Origin: Mycobacteroides sp. CBMA 271
GTDB taxonomy: Bacteria > Actinomycetota > Actinomycetes > Mycobacteriales > Mycobacteriaceae
Assembly (NCBI RefSeq): GCF_009729205.1
Contig: NZ_VTHB01000003.1
Span: 1-64,000 of the forward strand
Length of the DNA: 64,000 nucleotides
Direction: 5' to 3'
The notes under the pieces were generated by a model that was not told the DNA's origin, made no database searches, and saw only the letters and a list, made by a program, of their open reading frames with translations. The position numbers and the translations under genes are program-made. Of this stretch, positions 40,368 to 49,657 are shown in pieces (the first letter of the stretch is position 1; each line of letters starts with the position of its first letter).

Positions 40368-41531
40368 ATGGATCTATTCGAGTACCAGGCCAAGGAGCTG
40401 TTCGCCAAGCACGGTGTGCCTACAACACCTGGTCGCGTGACCGATTCTGCCGAGGATGCCAAGGCGATCGCCGAGGAAATCGGCAAGCCGGTGATGATCA
40501 AGGCGCAGGTCAAGGTAGGCGGTCGCGGTAAGGCCGGTGGTGTGAAGTACGCCGCCACCCCCGATGACGCTTTCACGCATGCGCAGAACATCCTGGGCCT
40601 GGACATCAAGGGCCACGTCGTCAAGAAGATCCTGGTCGCCGAGGCCAGCGATATCGCCGAGGAGTACTACATCTCCTTCTTGCTCGATCGCTCGAACCGC
40701 ACCTACCTGGCCATGTGCTCGGTCGAGGGTGGGGTCGAGATCGAAGTGACCGCGGAGGAGAACCCGGACGCACTGGCAAAGGTGTCGGTAGACGCCGTCA
40801 AGGGTGTCGACCTGGCGCTGGCCCGTGAGATCGCCGAGAAGGGCAAGCTGCCGGCCGAGGTGCTGGACGCGGCAGCCGTGACCATCCAGAAGCTGTGGGA
40901 AGTGTTTATCGGCGAAGACGCCACCCTGGTGGAGGTCAACCCGTTGGTGCGCACGCCCGACGATCAGATCTTGGCCCTCGACGGCAAGGTCACCCTCGAC
41001 GCGAACGCTGACTTCCGTCAGCCCGGCCACGCCGAGTTCGAGGACAAGGACGCCACCGATCCGCTGGAGCTCAAGGCCAAAGAGAACGACCTCAACTACG
41101 TCAAGCTCGACGGCGAGGTCGGCATCATCGGCAACGGCGCGGGTCTGGTCATGTCGACCCTCGACGTGGTCGCCTACGCCGGCGAGAACCACGGCGGCGT
41201 CAAGCCTGCCAACTTCCTCGACATCGGCGGCGGCGCTTCGGCTGCCGTGATGGCTGCGGGCCTCGACGTGATCCTGAACGACACTCAGGTCAAGAGCGTT
41301 TTCGTCAACGTCTTCGGCGGCATCACCGCGTGCGACGCGGTGGCCAACGGCATCGTCGGCGCACTGCAGACCTTGGGCGCCGAGGCGAACAAGCCGCTCG
41401 TGGTGCGTCTCGATGGCAACAACGTCGAAGAGGGCCGCAAGATCCTCGCAGACTTCAACCATCCACTGGTCACAGTGGCGACGACCATGGATGCCGGGGC
41501 CGACAAGGCCGCCGAGCTGGCGAACAAGTAA
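40368..41531 (+). CDS. sucC: Succinyl-CoA synthetase beta subunit
   Basis: The ADP-forming ligase of the TCA cycle: succinyl-CoA, ADP and Pi give succinate, CoA and ATP. The 387-residue protein begins [18 protein letters not shown] and has an ATP-grasp domain ([26 protein letters not shown]) and the C-terminal domain ([21 protein letters not shown]). The stop lies 17 bases before sucD with an AAAGGGAG ribosome-binding site between, a standard sucCD operon. Confidence 0.98.
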   Translation: MDLFEYQAKELFAKHGVPTTPGRVTDSAEDAKAIAEEIGKPVMIKAQVKVGGRGKAGGVKYAATPDDAFTHAQNILGLDIKGHVVKKILVAEASDIAEEYYISFLLDRSNRTYLAMCSVEGGVEIEVTAEENPDALAKVSVDAVKGVDLALAREIAEKGKLPAEVLDAAAVTIQKLWEVFIGEDATLVEVNPLVRTPDDQILALDGKVTLDANADFRQPGHAEFEDKDATDPLELKAKENDLNYVKLDGEVGIIGNGAGLVMSTLDVVAYAGENHGGVKPANFLDIGGGASAAVMAAGLDVILNDTQVKSVFVNVFGGITACDAVANGIVGALQTLGAEANKPLVVRLDGNNVEEGRKILADFNHPLVTVATTMDAGADKAAELANK

Positions 41532-41548
41532 AGGGAGACAACAGACAA

Positions 41549-42451
41549 ATGGCTATCTTCCTGACCAAGGATTCAAAGGTCATCGTTCAGGGCATCACCG
41601 GCGGCGAGGGCACCAAGCACACCGCGCTGATGCTCAAGGCCGGCACGCAGATCGTCGGTGGCGTCAACGCCCGCAAGGCCGGCACCACCGTCAGCCACAC
41701 CGCGAAGGATGGTTCGGCCGTCGAGCTCCCCGTCTTCGGTTCCGTCGCCGAGGCGATGGAGAAGACCGGCGCCGACGTGTCGATCGCGTTCGTTCCGCCG
41801 GCGTTCTCCAAGGACGCCATCATTGAGGCCATCGACGCGGAGATCCCGCTGCTCGTGGTGATCACTGAGGGAATCCCGGTGCAGGACTCGGCGTTTGCCT
41901 GGGCATACAACGTGGACAAGGGCGAGAAGACCCGGATCATCGGCCCGAACTGCCCCGGCATCATCACCCCCGGTGAGGCGCTGGTCGGCATCACGCCGAA
42001 CAACATCACCGGCACCGGCCCGGTCGGTTTGGTGTCGAAGTCTGGCACCCTGACCTACCAGATGATGTACGAGCTGCGCGATTTCGGTTTCTCGACCGCT
42101 ATCGGTATCGGCGGCGACCCGGTCATCGGCACCACCCACATCGACGCCATCGAGGCGTTCGAAAAGGATCCCGAGACCAAGATCATCGTGATGATCGGCG
42201 AGATCGGCGGCGACGCCGAGGAGAAGGCCGCCGCCTACATCAAGGCCAACGTGACTAAGCCTGTCGTCGGCTACGTCGCGGGCTTCACCGCGCCCGAGGG
42301 CAAGACCATGGGCCATGCCGGCGCCATCGTGTCCGACGGTGCGGGCACCGCTGCGGGCAAGCAAGAGGCCCTGGAGGCCGCGGGTGTGAAGGTCGGCAAG
42401 ACGCCGTCCGCCACTGCCGCGCTCGCCCGGGAGATCCTGCAGAACCTGTAG
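41549..42451 (+). CDS. sucD: Succinyl-CoA synthetase alpha subunit
   Basis: The CoA-binding, phosphohistidine-carrying partner of SucC. The 300-residue protein begins [20 protein letters not shown]. The CoA domain ([10 protein letters not shown]) is followed by [22 protein letters not shown], and the active-site His in [17 protein letters not shown] strong terminator follows the stop. Confidence 0.98.
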   Translation: MAIFLTKDSKVIVQGITGGEGTKHTALMLKAGTQIVGGVNARKAGTTVSHTAKDGSAVELPVFGSVAEAMEKTGADVSIAFVPPAFSKDAIIEAIDAEIPLLVVITEGIPVQDSAFAWAYNVDKGEKTRIIGPNCPGIITPGEALVGITPNNITGTGPVGLVSKSGTLTYQMMYELRDFGFSTAIGIGGDPVIGTTHIDAIEAFEKDPETKIIVMIGEIGGDAEEKAAAYIKANVTKPVVGYVAGFTAPEGKTMGHAGAIVSDGAGTAAGKQEALEAAGVKVGKTPSATAALAREILQNL

Positions 42452-42464
42452 ATCTACATCGCAG

Positions 42465-42503
42465 GGGCCCCAGCCGGTTGTCCGGTTGGGGCCCTTGTTA
42501 TTT
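42465..42503 (+). terminator. sucCD intrinsic terminator
   Basis: A 13-bp stem (GGGCCCCAGCCGG / CCGGTTGGGGCCC, one G-T pair) with a TTGT loop is followed by TTGTTATTT. It lies 13 bases after the sucD stop. Confidence 0.9.
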
Positions 42504-42510
42504 CGCCCTG

Positions 42511-42576
42511 TCGCCGAGTGTGCGCACTGACGCTCACACTCGGCAGAATTTGCGCACTGACGCTCACACTCGGCGA
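42511..42576. repeat. Intergenic palindromic repeat, copy C (tandem variant)
   Basis: The 24-mer TGCGCACTGACG + CTCACACTCGGC occurs twice in tandem (42521-42544 and 42551-42574) separated by AGAATT. The first is preceded by CGCCGAGTG, which pairs with the CACTCGGC ends. It lies between convergent sucD and the STM3941-type gene, after the sucD terminator. Confidence 0.85.
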
Positions 42577-42589
42577 GCGGCCTCAGCGC

Positions 42590-43111
42590 CTAACCGAACT
42601 TCGGGCGGTTGGCTTCGAACTTGGCGACCAGATCATCAAAGTCAATCTTGAGGGAGCTCGCCGGTATCGCGATCGGGCTGCCTGTCATGCGCATATTGGC
42701 GCGGTTCAGGTATCGCCGCACCGCCCCGCCCCTTGCGATGTAGTCCGCGGGGTTCTTGACAGCCACCATCAGCATGCGCTGTCGCTTGATGTCGACGACG
42801 CGGATGTCGGTGACATCCGCCCACGGGACGAATCCGGCGGCGACGGCGCTTGCGTTGTCGGTGAATCCTTGGCCGCCCAGAATGAGTCCTGGTCTGGTAT
42901 CGAAGAGCTTCCGCAGTGCGAACACGGCGCACAGTCCAAATAGCGGAATGCCGACACCGACAATCACGCGACGAACGATGCTGACATCGTTGAGTGTCAC
43001 CACCCAGATGCATAACGGCACAAATGCGATCGCGCCGAGCGCGATCAGCCCCAGCTTCAATTTGCTCAACGCGATGGTCAGCTCGCCGCCGGTCCCCTCC
43101 GGATTCTCCAT
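42590..43111 (-). CDS. STM3941-family membrane protein
   Basis: I take the start at MENPEGTGGE, giving 173 residues; the longer frame upstream is Arg-rich and overlaps the epoxide hydrolase gene. Two hydrophobic helices (about 18-37 and 47-65) are followed by the family core: FDTRPGLILGGQGFTDNASA, FVPWADVTDIRV and NPADYIARGG. Such proteins resemble bacterial PH-like membrane-associated domains. The function is unknown. Confidence 0.8.
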   Translation of the reverse strand: MENPEGTGGELTIALSKLKLGLIALGAIAFVPLCIWVVTLNDVSIVRRVIVGVGIPLFGLCAVFALRKLFDTRPGLILGGQGFTDNASAVAAGFVPWADVTDIRVVDIKRQRMLMVAVKNPADYIARGGAVRRYLNRANMRMTGSPIAIPASSLKIDFDDLVAKFEANRPKFG

Positions 43112-43178
43112 GAGCAGATGATAGGACGTGGGTGATTTCAAGGTGGAATTCGCCCCCTGAAGCGCACATTCGACGAGA

Positions 43179-44300
43179 ATGCGGGGCACGGCGCCCTTCG
43201 AGCCCTTCCGGATCGAGATCCCACAGAACGACCTTGACGACCTGCACGACCGGTTAGCCCGGACACGCTGGCCGGATCCGCTGCCCGGTGAGCGCTGGAG
43301 CAACGGGATGCCCGTCGAGTACGCGCGCGAGCTGGCCGACTACTGGCGGACCGGATTCGACTGGCGGGCGGTGGAAGCTGAATTGAACTCCTGGTCGCAC
43401 TTCCTCACCGAGATCGATGGGCAGCGCGTGCATTTCATTCATGCCCCGTCGGCGAAACCGGGTGCGTTGCCGTTGCTGATCACCCATGGCTGGCCAGGGT
43501 CGGTGGTGGAATTCCTTGACGTGCTGAGGCTGTTGACCAAGGACTTCCATGTAGTGGCCCCCTCGCTGCCCGGCTTCGGGTTCTCGACACCGCCGACTGC
43601 CGGATGGGGTGTGAAGCGGATTGCCAACGCGTGGGCGGAGTTGATGACGCGGCTCGGGTACCGGCGGTTCGTTGCGCAAGGTGGCGACTGGGGGAGCGCG
43701 GTGACACGATCCTTGAGTCTCAATCACCCGGATCACGTTGTCGCGGTGCATTACTCGACGTTGATGCACGGAATTCCGGCTGAGCCAAAGGATCTACAGG
43801 GGCTTACCGATGCCGAGCTTGGTCTCATCGAGTCGGGCCGCAGGTTCGCGGTAGACGGTGTGGCGTACGCACAGATTCAGCACACCCGCCCGCAGACGGT
43901 GAGCTATGCGTTGGCCGATTCCCCTGTGGCCCAGATGACCTGGATCGGGGAGAAGTTCTACGAGTGGACCGACAACGACGGGTCGCCCGAAGACGCGATC
44001 TCCCGCGACCGGATGCTCGCCAACATCGCGTTCTACTGGTTCACCGGTACCGGAGGTTCGTCGGCGCAGATCTACGCCGCGCAGGCGGGTGCGCGCGGAT
44101 CGGGCCCGCGCAAGGCCGAGGTTCCGGCCGCCGTGGCGGTCTTTCCAGCCGAAATCAGGCCTCCGATACGACGATTCGCCGAACGCGAGAACAACATCGT
44201 GCGGTGGACCGAGTTTGAGCGAGGCGGCCATTTCGCCTCTCTGGAGGTGCCCGATCTACTGGCAGGCGATATTCAAGTTTCATTCAGTGAGATTGCGTGA
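43179..44300 (+). CDS. Epoxide hydrolase (alpha/beta-hydrolase with EHN domain)
   Basis: The 373-residue protein has an N-terminal EHN region (about 7-115; FRIEIPQNDLDDLHDRLARTRWPDP) and the HGWPGSVVEF oxyanion segment. The nucleophile Asp170 is in QGGDWGSAV, and the catalytic His is in GGHFASLEVP. Epoxides are opened via an ester intermediate. It resembles mycobacterial EphA/EphC-like and juvenile-hormone-type hydrolases. It is divergent from the STM3941-type gene, with starts only 67 bases apart. Confidence 0.92.
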   Translation: MRGTAPFEPFRIEIPQNDLDDLHDRLARTRWPDPLPGERWSNGMPVEYARELADYWRTGFDWRAVEAELNSWSHFLTEIDGQRVHFIHAPSAKPGALPLLITHGWPGSVVEFLDVLRLLTKDFHVVAPSLPGFGFSTPPTAGWGVKRIANAWAELMTRLGYRRFVAQGGDWGSAVTRSLSLNHPDHVVAVHYSTLMHGIPAEPKDLQGLTDAELGLIESGRRFAVDGVAYAQIQHTRPQTVSYALADSPVAQMTWIGEKFYEWTDNDGSPEDAISRDRMLANIAFYWFTGTGGSSAQIYAAQAGARGSGPRKAEVPAAVAVFPAEIRPPIRRFAERENNIVRWTEFERGGHFASLEVPDLLAGDIQVSFSEIA

Positions 44301-44365
44301 CGTACGCATGAACAATCGGAGTACGAGGTTCCAGATCGCCTGGTGGGCGGCTACCTTTTCGGTTC

Positions 44366-44968
44366 GTGGACCTCTTGTTCGACACATCCGGGTTGGTGCC
44401 GAGCGAGGATGGTTGGTACGACCCGGCGACCGGGGATCAGTTTTGGGCCTCGCATGCGCGGGGCGCGTATCTGTCGGTGCCGCTGGATGATCTGAGCACG
44501 GTACGGCGTGCGCTGGTCGAGACTGTGGTCAACCGCCGCGCCGGAGTCATCGAGGCGTTCATTGTGGGGGTGGACGCGCTCCCAGGTGTGCTCTACGTGG
44601 TGAAAGTGCCGAAAGCCGATGCCCCGCAGGGGCTCACCTTCATGGCCTCGATAGTCGTCCCGCGCGCGCATTCGTATGCGATGGTTTGCGGCGCATTCGC
44701 GGAGGGCCCGACTACTGGCATGAGAGAGGCTGCCGTGCTCCACGAGCTGTTGGCTCGCGGCGGTGCCTCATCCGAAATGTGGCCCCGGCACCCGTACGCG
44801 CCCGACCTCGAGCCGGGCATTCCATACAGTATTGCGGACGAAATTCATTGGGATAAAAGGTTTCCCGATCATCCGTTGTCGCGTCTGCGCCGATGGGTGG
44901 CGCGGGTAACGCCGACGATCAGGCTCGAACAGCGGTTCGCCGCCCTGCCGCCGTTTTCCATGCGTTAG
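44366..44968 (+). CDS. Conserved hypothetical protein
   Basis: The 200-residue soluble protein starts at a GTG 66 bases after the epoxide hydrolase. Blocks LPGVLYVVKVPKADAPQGLTF, PRAHSYAMVCGAFAEG and RHPYAPDLEPGIPYSIADE look like a single alpha/beta domain with a long C-terminal helix (PLSRLRRWVARVTPTIRL). I do not recognise a family or catalytic motif. It may be co-transcribed with the hydrolase. The end overlaps the convergent LLM gene by four bases. Confidence 0.75.
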   Translation: MDLLFDTSGLVPSEDGWYDPATGDQFWASHARGAYLSVPLDDLSTVRRALVETVVNRRAGVIEAFIVGVDALPGVLYVVKVPKADAPQGLTFMASIVVPRAHSYAMVCGAFAEGPTTGMREAAVLHELLARGGASSEMWPRHPYAPDLEPGIPYSIADEIHWDKRFPDHPLSRLRRWVARVTPTIRLEQRFAALPPFSMR

Positions 44969-45813
44969 GCGAACGCGGCGAGTTTCCCGGCCAACCGCTC
45001 GATGTACGCCCGCGTCTCTTCTTCGGAGCGGTCGGGCATTCCGAAGATGGCCTCGGTGACACCCAGCTCGCGCCACGCTGCCAGCTGCTCGGGGTCCGGC
45101 TTGCCTGCCAGCACGTAGATCAGCGGGTCGCCGTCGCGCCCTGCCGCCGTCCAGGCATCCTTGAGGGCCACGATCTTGCCGGTGATGTCCTCGTCGCGCG
45201 GGGTGGACATCCAGCCGTCGGCGTTCTTCGAGATCCACGCGAAGTTCTTCTCGGTGCCGCCCGCTCCCACGATCACCGGCACGTGCTTCTGCACCGTCTT
45301 GGGCCAGGCCCAGCTGGGGCCGAAGTTGACGAATTCGCCTGAGTAGCTGGCTTCTTCGTCTTCCCAGAGCTTGCGCATGGCCTCGATGTACTCGCGCAGC
45401 ATGGTGCGACGGCGGCCCGCGGGAACGTTGTGATCGGCTAGTTCGTCGGTGTTCCAGCCGTATCCGACGCCCACGGTGACCCGACCGCCACTCATATGGT
45501 CAAGGGTGGCAATGGATTTGGCGAGGGTGATGGGATCGTGTTCAACGGGGATGGCGACGGCGGTGGCCAGCCGGATCTTCGACGTCACGGCGCAGGCCGC
45601 GCCGAGGGATACCCAGGGGTCCAGGGTGCGCATGTAGCGGTCATCGGGCAGCTCGGCACCGCCGGTGCCGGGGTGTGCGGCCTCGCGCTTGATGGGGATG
45701 TGCGTGTGTTCGGGAACGTAGAAGGTGCTGAACCCGCCGTCTTCGGCCGCCTTGGCGGCGATGGCCGGCGAGATGCCGCGGTCACTGGTGAACAGAACGA
45801 GCCCGTAGTCCAT
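44965..45813 (-). CDS. LLM-class (luciferase-like) F420-dependent oxidoreductase (Rv0953c-like)
   Basis: The 282-residue TIM barrel begins MDYGLVLFTSDRGISPA. It has VAIPVEHDPITLAKSIATLD and GGRVTVGVGYGWNTDE, typical of the F420-type LLM subgroup in mycobacteria. F420 rather than FMN is inferred from the subgroup. The gene follows sucD in the same relative order as in M. tuberculosis, although three genes have been inserted between. The substrate is unknown. Confidence 0.9.
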   Translation of the reverse strand: MDYGLVLFTSDRGISPAIAAKAAEDGGFSTFYVPEHTHIPIKREAAHPGTGGAELPDDRYMRTLDPWVSLGAACAVTSKIRLATAVAIPVEHDPITLAKSIATLDHMSGGRVTVGVGYGWNTDELADHNVPAGRRRTMLREYIEAMRKLWEDEEASYSGEFVNFGPSWAWPKTVQKHVPVIVGAGGTEKNFAWISKNADGWMSTPRDEDITGKIVALKDAWTAAGRDGDPLIYVLAGKPDPEQLAAWRELGVTEAIFGMPDRSEEETRAYIERLAGKLAAFA

Positions 45814-45879
45814 CCGTCAATTAGAACGTGTTCCAGTTTTGATGTCGAGAGCAGGGCGCAAATTCCTCCGCAAGATCTT

Positions 45880-45942
45880 GCCGAGTGTGAGCGCCAGTGC
45901 GCGAAAAACGCCGAGTGTGAACAGCAGTGCTCACACTCGGCG
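45880..45942. repeat. Intergenic palindromic repeat, copy D
   Basis: The same composite unit as A and B: GCCGAGTGTGAGCG, GCGAAAAACG, then CCGAGTGTGAAC ... GCTCACACTCGGCG. Unlike the others it lies between divergent gene starts (LLM oxidoreductase and sfnG), so it cannot act only as a gene-end terminator. Confidence 0.85.
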
Positions 45943-46015
45943 AAGGGGCAAGATAAAGCGATCACCGTGAGTCAGACGGATGACCGCCCAACGGGTCCAC
46001 TGTTTGCATAGCCCC

Positions 46016-47137
46016 ATGACGACCGAACGGATCGCCGACCACATCAAGTTCGCCTACTGGGTCCCCAACGTCAGTGGCGGGTTGGTCACCAGCACCATCG
46101 AGCAGCGCACGGACTGGGGCTACGACTACAACGTCAAGCTCGCACAGACCGCCGAGAACAACGGTTTCGAATACGCGCTCACACAGGTGCGCTACGAAGC
46201 CAGCTACGGCGCCGAGTACCAGCACGAGTCCACCAGCTTCTCGCTCGCGTTGCTCCTGGCCACCCAGCGGCTCAAGGTAATTGCCGCCGTCCACCCCGGA
46301 TTCTGGCAACCAGGCGTGCTTGCCAAGCTCGGCGCCACCGCTGACCAGCTCAGCAAGGGCCGATTCGCCGTCAACGTGGTCTCGGGATGGTTTAAGGACG
46401 AGTTCATCCACCTGGGTGAACCCTGGCTCGAGCACGACGAGCGGTATCGCCGCAGCGGCGAGTTCCTCCAGGTGCTGCGAGAATTGTGGACGACCGACAA
46501 CGTTGATTTTCGCGGTGACTTCTATCGGATCCACGACTTCACCCTGAAACCGAAGCCGTTCCACACTCCCGAGCTATTTCAGGGCGGCAACTCCACGGCC
46601 GCGCGCCGCAACGGTGGCCTCTACTCCGACTGGTACTTCTCCAACGGCAAGGATTTCGCCGGCGTCACCGATCAGATCGTGGAGGTTCGGGACCACGCCC
46701 GCACCGTCGGGCGCGAAGTCAAATTCGGGCTCAACGGTTTCATCATCGCCAGGGACTCAGAGTCGGAAGCGCGGGAGGTCCTCCGGGAAATCGTCGCCAA
46801 GGCCAACCGGCCCGCAGTCGAGGGTTTCCGCGGTGCCGTCCAGCAGGCAGGCAGCTCTACCGGGGACAAGAAGGGGATGTGGGCGGATTCCTCGTTCGAA
46901 GACCTGGTGCAGTACAACGACGGATTCCGGACCCAGCTGATCGGCACGCCGGAACAGATCGCCGAGCGGATCGTCGACTACCGGCGCCGCGGGGTGGACC
47001 TAATCCTGGGCGGCTTCCTGCATTTCCAAGAGGAGATCGAATACTTCGGAGCCAAGGTGCTGCCGCTGGTCCGTGAGATCGAAGCCGCCGACACTCAGGA
47101 AACCATCAGCGAAGAGCGAGTACCCGTTTTGAGCTAA
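46016..47137 (+). CDS. sfnG: FMNH2-dependent dimethylsulfone monooxygenase SfnG
   Basis: Converts dimethylsulfone to methanesulfinate during sulfur starvation. The 373-residue LLM-family protein matches Pseudomonas SfnG closely from memory: IKFAYWVPNVSGGLV, NGFEYALTQVRYEA, EFIHLGEPWLEHDERYRRS, FEDLVQYNDGF and GFLHFQEEIEYFG. The ATG at MTTERIAD is preferred to a frame 12 residues longer. It needs a flavin reductase, which is not adjacent, and no other sulfonate genes are nearby. Confidence 0.93.
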   Translation: MTTERIADHIKFAYWVPNVSGGLVTSTIEQRTDWGYDYNVKLAQTAENNGFEYALTQVRYEASYGAEYQHESTSFSLALLLATQRLKVIAAVHPGFWQPGVLAKLGATADQLSKGRFAVNVVSGWFKDEFIHLGEPWLEHDERYRRSGEFLQVLRELWTTDNVDFRGDFYRIHDFTLKPKPFHTPELFQGGNSTAARRNGGLYSDWYFSNGKDFAGVTDQIVEVRDHARTVGREVKFGLNGFIIARDSESEAREVLREIVAKANRPAVEGFRGAVQQAGSSTGDKKGMWADSSFEDLVQYNDGFRTQLIGTPEQIAERIVDYRRRGVDLILGGFLHFQEEIEYFGAKVLPLVREIEAADTQETISEERVPVLS

Positions 47138-47178
47138 CCGATGCCGTCTCAGTGTCGTCTCGGCTTGTCTTCGGCTTG

Positions 47179-47196
47179 TCCCCGCCCCAACGGGGA
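47179..47196 (+). terminator. Short hairpin after sfnG
   Basis: TCCCCG and CGGGGA pair around CCCCAA about 40 bases after the sfnG stop. There is no T run, so termination is uncertain. A GATAAA/TAGCGT stretch just downstream may be the promoter of the next gene. Confidence 0.4.
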
Positions 47197-47264
47197 TAAA
47201 CGTGCAGTAGCGTGGAGGCGATCTACCCCGAGACCACGACCGAAACCGTGACGTAGGAGATGTA

Positions 47265-48284
47265 ATGACGTATTCGACCGGTGGGCCCGGATACCAGCCC
47301 GCGCAGCCGTCCAACCCGTACGGCACGCCGTCCTTTGTGTCCGAGCCCAACACGGGTGCGCTGGGGGTCTACCTGCCCGGCGGTGTCCTGGTGCTGAGCC
47401 TGATCGGCTTCATTGTCGGATTCGGGCCCTTCTACACCGGGAAGGCCAGCGCCGGAACATCAGGGAGCTTCGGCGGATTCGATGCCCTTGTCTCGACGCC
47501 GATCTTCGGGTTCGCGCAGTTCGCGTTGCTGATCGCCGGTCTTACCGCGGGCGTCTCCCTGCTCTCCGGCAAGGACGACAAGCAGGCTCCCGTCGCGATC
47601 CTCTCGATCGTCGGCTTCCTGTTCGTGCTCGGCGGTCTGTTCGGCACTCCCTTCGCGGGCGCCCTGGGTGAGGTCGGCGTTGGATGGGGCCTGATCACGC
47701 TCGCCGTGGTGTCCGGTTTCCAGGCCGCAGCCGCCGTGTACGCACTGCTCACCGAGGTGGGCGTCGTCAAGGCCAAGGCCGCCGCCCCGGCGACCAACCC
47801 GTTTGGCAACCAGTACCAGCCGCAGCAGAGCCAGTACTACACCCCCGCTCAGCAGTCACAGCAGCAGCCGCCCAAGCAGACGCCGGCCCAGGGACAGGGC
47901 TACGGCCAGGCACCGAGCTACGGCCAGCAGCAGGGTTTCGGTCAGCAGGGTGCTCAGGGTTACGGCCAGGCCGGTGCCCAGGGTTACGGCCAGCAGCAGG
48001 CCGCTCCCGCCGCCCCGCCGTCCTACGGTGGCTACGGCCAGCAGCCCCCGCAGTCGGCGCCCCCGACGCCTCCGCAGGGATTTAGTAGCTCCGGCTTCAC
48101 CCCGCCGTCCTCGCAGCCGGTGCAGCAGGCCGGTTCCGCGCAGCCGACCCAGCAGTACCCCACCTTCGGTGGCACCAGCGGTCAGGCTGCCGGCGGCGAG
48201 CAGCAGGGCGGCGCGGCGACCGGCGGCGGTTCCGCCTCCGCCAGCGGTGACGATCTGTTCGGCACCTCGCGTCCCTCTAACTAG
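47265..48284 (+). CDS. DUF5336 membrane protein with Gln/Gly/Pro-rich tail (Rv0954, 34-kDa antigen type)
   Basis: The 339-residue protein has four hydrophobic helices in residues 25-170 (GGVLVLSLIGFIVGF; FAQFALLIAGLTAGV; VAILSIVGFLFVLGGLF; LITLAVVSGFQAAAAVYAL). A cytoplasmic tail of about 165 residues follows, with many GYGQ/GQQQ repeats. M. tuberculosis Rv0954 is the same class and lies next to PerM, which points to an envelope or division role. AGGAGA precedes the ATG. The tail is low-complexity and likely disordered. Confidence 0.92.
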   Translation: MTYSTGGPGYQPAQPSNPYGTPSFVSEPNTGALGVYLPGGVLVLSLIGFIVGFGPFYTGKASAGTSGSFGGFDALVSTPIFGFAQFALLIAGLTAGVSLLSGKDDKQAPVAILSIVGFLFVLGGLFGTPFAGALGEVGVGWGLITLAVVSGFQAAAAVYALLTEVGVVKAKAAAPATNPFGNQYQPQQSQYYTPAQQSQQQPPKQTPAQGQGYGQAPSYGQQQGFGQQGAQGYGQAGAQGYGQQQAAPAAPPSYGGYGQQPPQSAPPTPPQGFSSSGFTPPSSQPVQQAGSAQPTQQYPTFGGTSGQAAGGEQQGGAATGGGSASASGDDLFGTSRPSN

Positions 48285-48310
48285 ACGGTGTCTACTGCCG
48301 TGATCGGCGC

Positions 48311-49657
48311 GTGAATCAACCCTCGCGCGCCAATCCCGCACAGGCTCGCGCACTGCTGACGGTTGCCTTCGGCCCGTCAGCAGTTGCGTTGGTCATCATT
48401 GCGGCAATCGTTTTGGTGCAGTTGGTCATTGCCAACAGCGATATGACCGGGACGTTCGGTGCGGTGGCCAGCATGTGGCTGGGCACGCACCTGGTACCGA
48501 TCTCGATCGGCGGACGAGTCATCGAGGTGCTGCCGCTGCTGCCGGCGGGGGCCATGGTGTGGGGCGTTGCCCGGACGGTCGCGTCGACGCTCGCGCCTAC
48601 CGCGTCCTGGTACGTGATTCGGTGGGTGATCGCCTCCGCGCTCGCCGGGCCGCTGCTTATGACGGCGATATCGCTGGCGATCATCCACGATGCGTCGACG
48701 GTGCTTACTCAGCTCCAATCCCCGAATGCGCTGCGCGCCTTCGGGTCCGTACTCGGCATCCACGCCGTCGGGGCGGCCGTCGGGGTTGTTGTGCGGGTCG
48801 GCAAGCGGCTCGCGGTGTCCCTGCAGCTGCCCCCATGGCCGGTTGACGCCGCCCGCGGTGCCCTCGCCGGTGTGCTCGCGCTCTTCGGGCTGTCGGCGGC
48901 CGTCACGGCCGGGTCGCTGGTGGTGCATTGGGCGACGATGGACCAGCTGTACTCCGTTACCAACGATTTCGTGGGCCAGCTGAGCTTGACCCTGCTGGCA
49001 ATTCTGTACGCACCCAACGTGATTCTGGGTGCCTGTGCGTTGGCGGTCGGGTCCAGCGCACAGGTGGGAACTGCGACCTTCAGTGCGTTTGCCGTGTTTG
49101 GCGGTCAGCTGCCGGCGGTACCGATCCTGGCGGCCGTACCTACGCCGCCACTCGGTCCGGCGTGGGTGGCACTGATGATCATCGGCGCGGTGTCCGGGGT
49201 GGCCGTCGGACAGCAGTGCTCGCGCCGGCCCACCCCATGGCCCACCGCCATCCATAAGGTGGTGACGGCCGCATTGCTCGCGGCGACGTTCCTGGCGATC
49301 GTCGGGAAACTGAGTGGTGGGCAGCTAGGCAATTTCGGCCGCCTGGGGATCGACCAGGGCACATTCGGGCCTGGGGTGTTCTTCTGGTTCCTGGTAATCG
49401 GTCTGTTGACGGTGTTCATGTTGGGCGGCGCGACCCGACTTCCGGCCGCGGCCAGGCCCGCCCGGGAGGAAAGAGTCGAGCCCGACGGGCCCGGGGAGTT
49501 CGCGCCGGAGGAGCCGGAGGACGCCGACGAGCAGCCAGGGGACGAGGCGGAACCCGAATCACAGTCCGAACCGGCACCGGCACCGGAATCGGTGCCGGAG
49601 CCTGATGAAGCCGCTGCGGACGAGCAGCCCAGCGACCCTCCGGAACAGACCAAATGA
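48311..49657 (+). CDS. perM: Divisome-associated integral membrane protein PerM (DUF6350)
   Basis: The 448-residue protein has about ten hydrophobic helices through residue 380 and an acidic tail of about 65 residues rich in Glu, Pro and Ala. It matches Rv0955 (PerM), which supports cell division and persistence in M. tuberculosis, reportedly by stabilising FtsB. The start is a GTG 26 bases after the DUF5336 gene. The stop overlaps the purN start (ATGA), tying a division protein to purine synthesis genes, as in the M. tuberculosis order. Confidence 0.93.
   Translation: MNQPSRANPAQARALLTVAFGPSAVALVIIAAIVLVQLVIANSDMTGTFGAVASMWLGTHLVPISIGGRVIEVLPLLPAGAMVWGVARTVASTLAPTASWYVIRWVIASALAGPLLMTAISLAIIHDASTVLTQLQSPNALRAFGSVLGIHAVGAAVGVVVRVGKRLAVSLQLPPWPVDAARGALAGVLALFGLSAAVTAGSLVVHWATMDQLYSVTNDFVGQLSLTLLAILYAPNVILGACALAVGSSAQVGTATFSAFAVFGGQLPAVPILAAVPTPPLGPAWVALMIIGAVSGVAVGQQCSRRPTPWPTAIHKVVTAALLAATFLAIVGKLSGGQLGNFGRLGIDQGTFGPGVFFWFLVIGLLTVFMLGGATRLPAAARPAREERVEPDGPGEFAPEEPEDADEQPGDEAEPESQSEPAPAPESVPEPDEAAADEQPSDPPEQTK

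Noticed and set aside
36336..45942. CRISPR array from the recurring CCGAGTGTG repeats
   Set aside because: The copies are kilobases apart, palindromic, and lack regular spacers; there are no cas genes.
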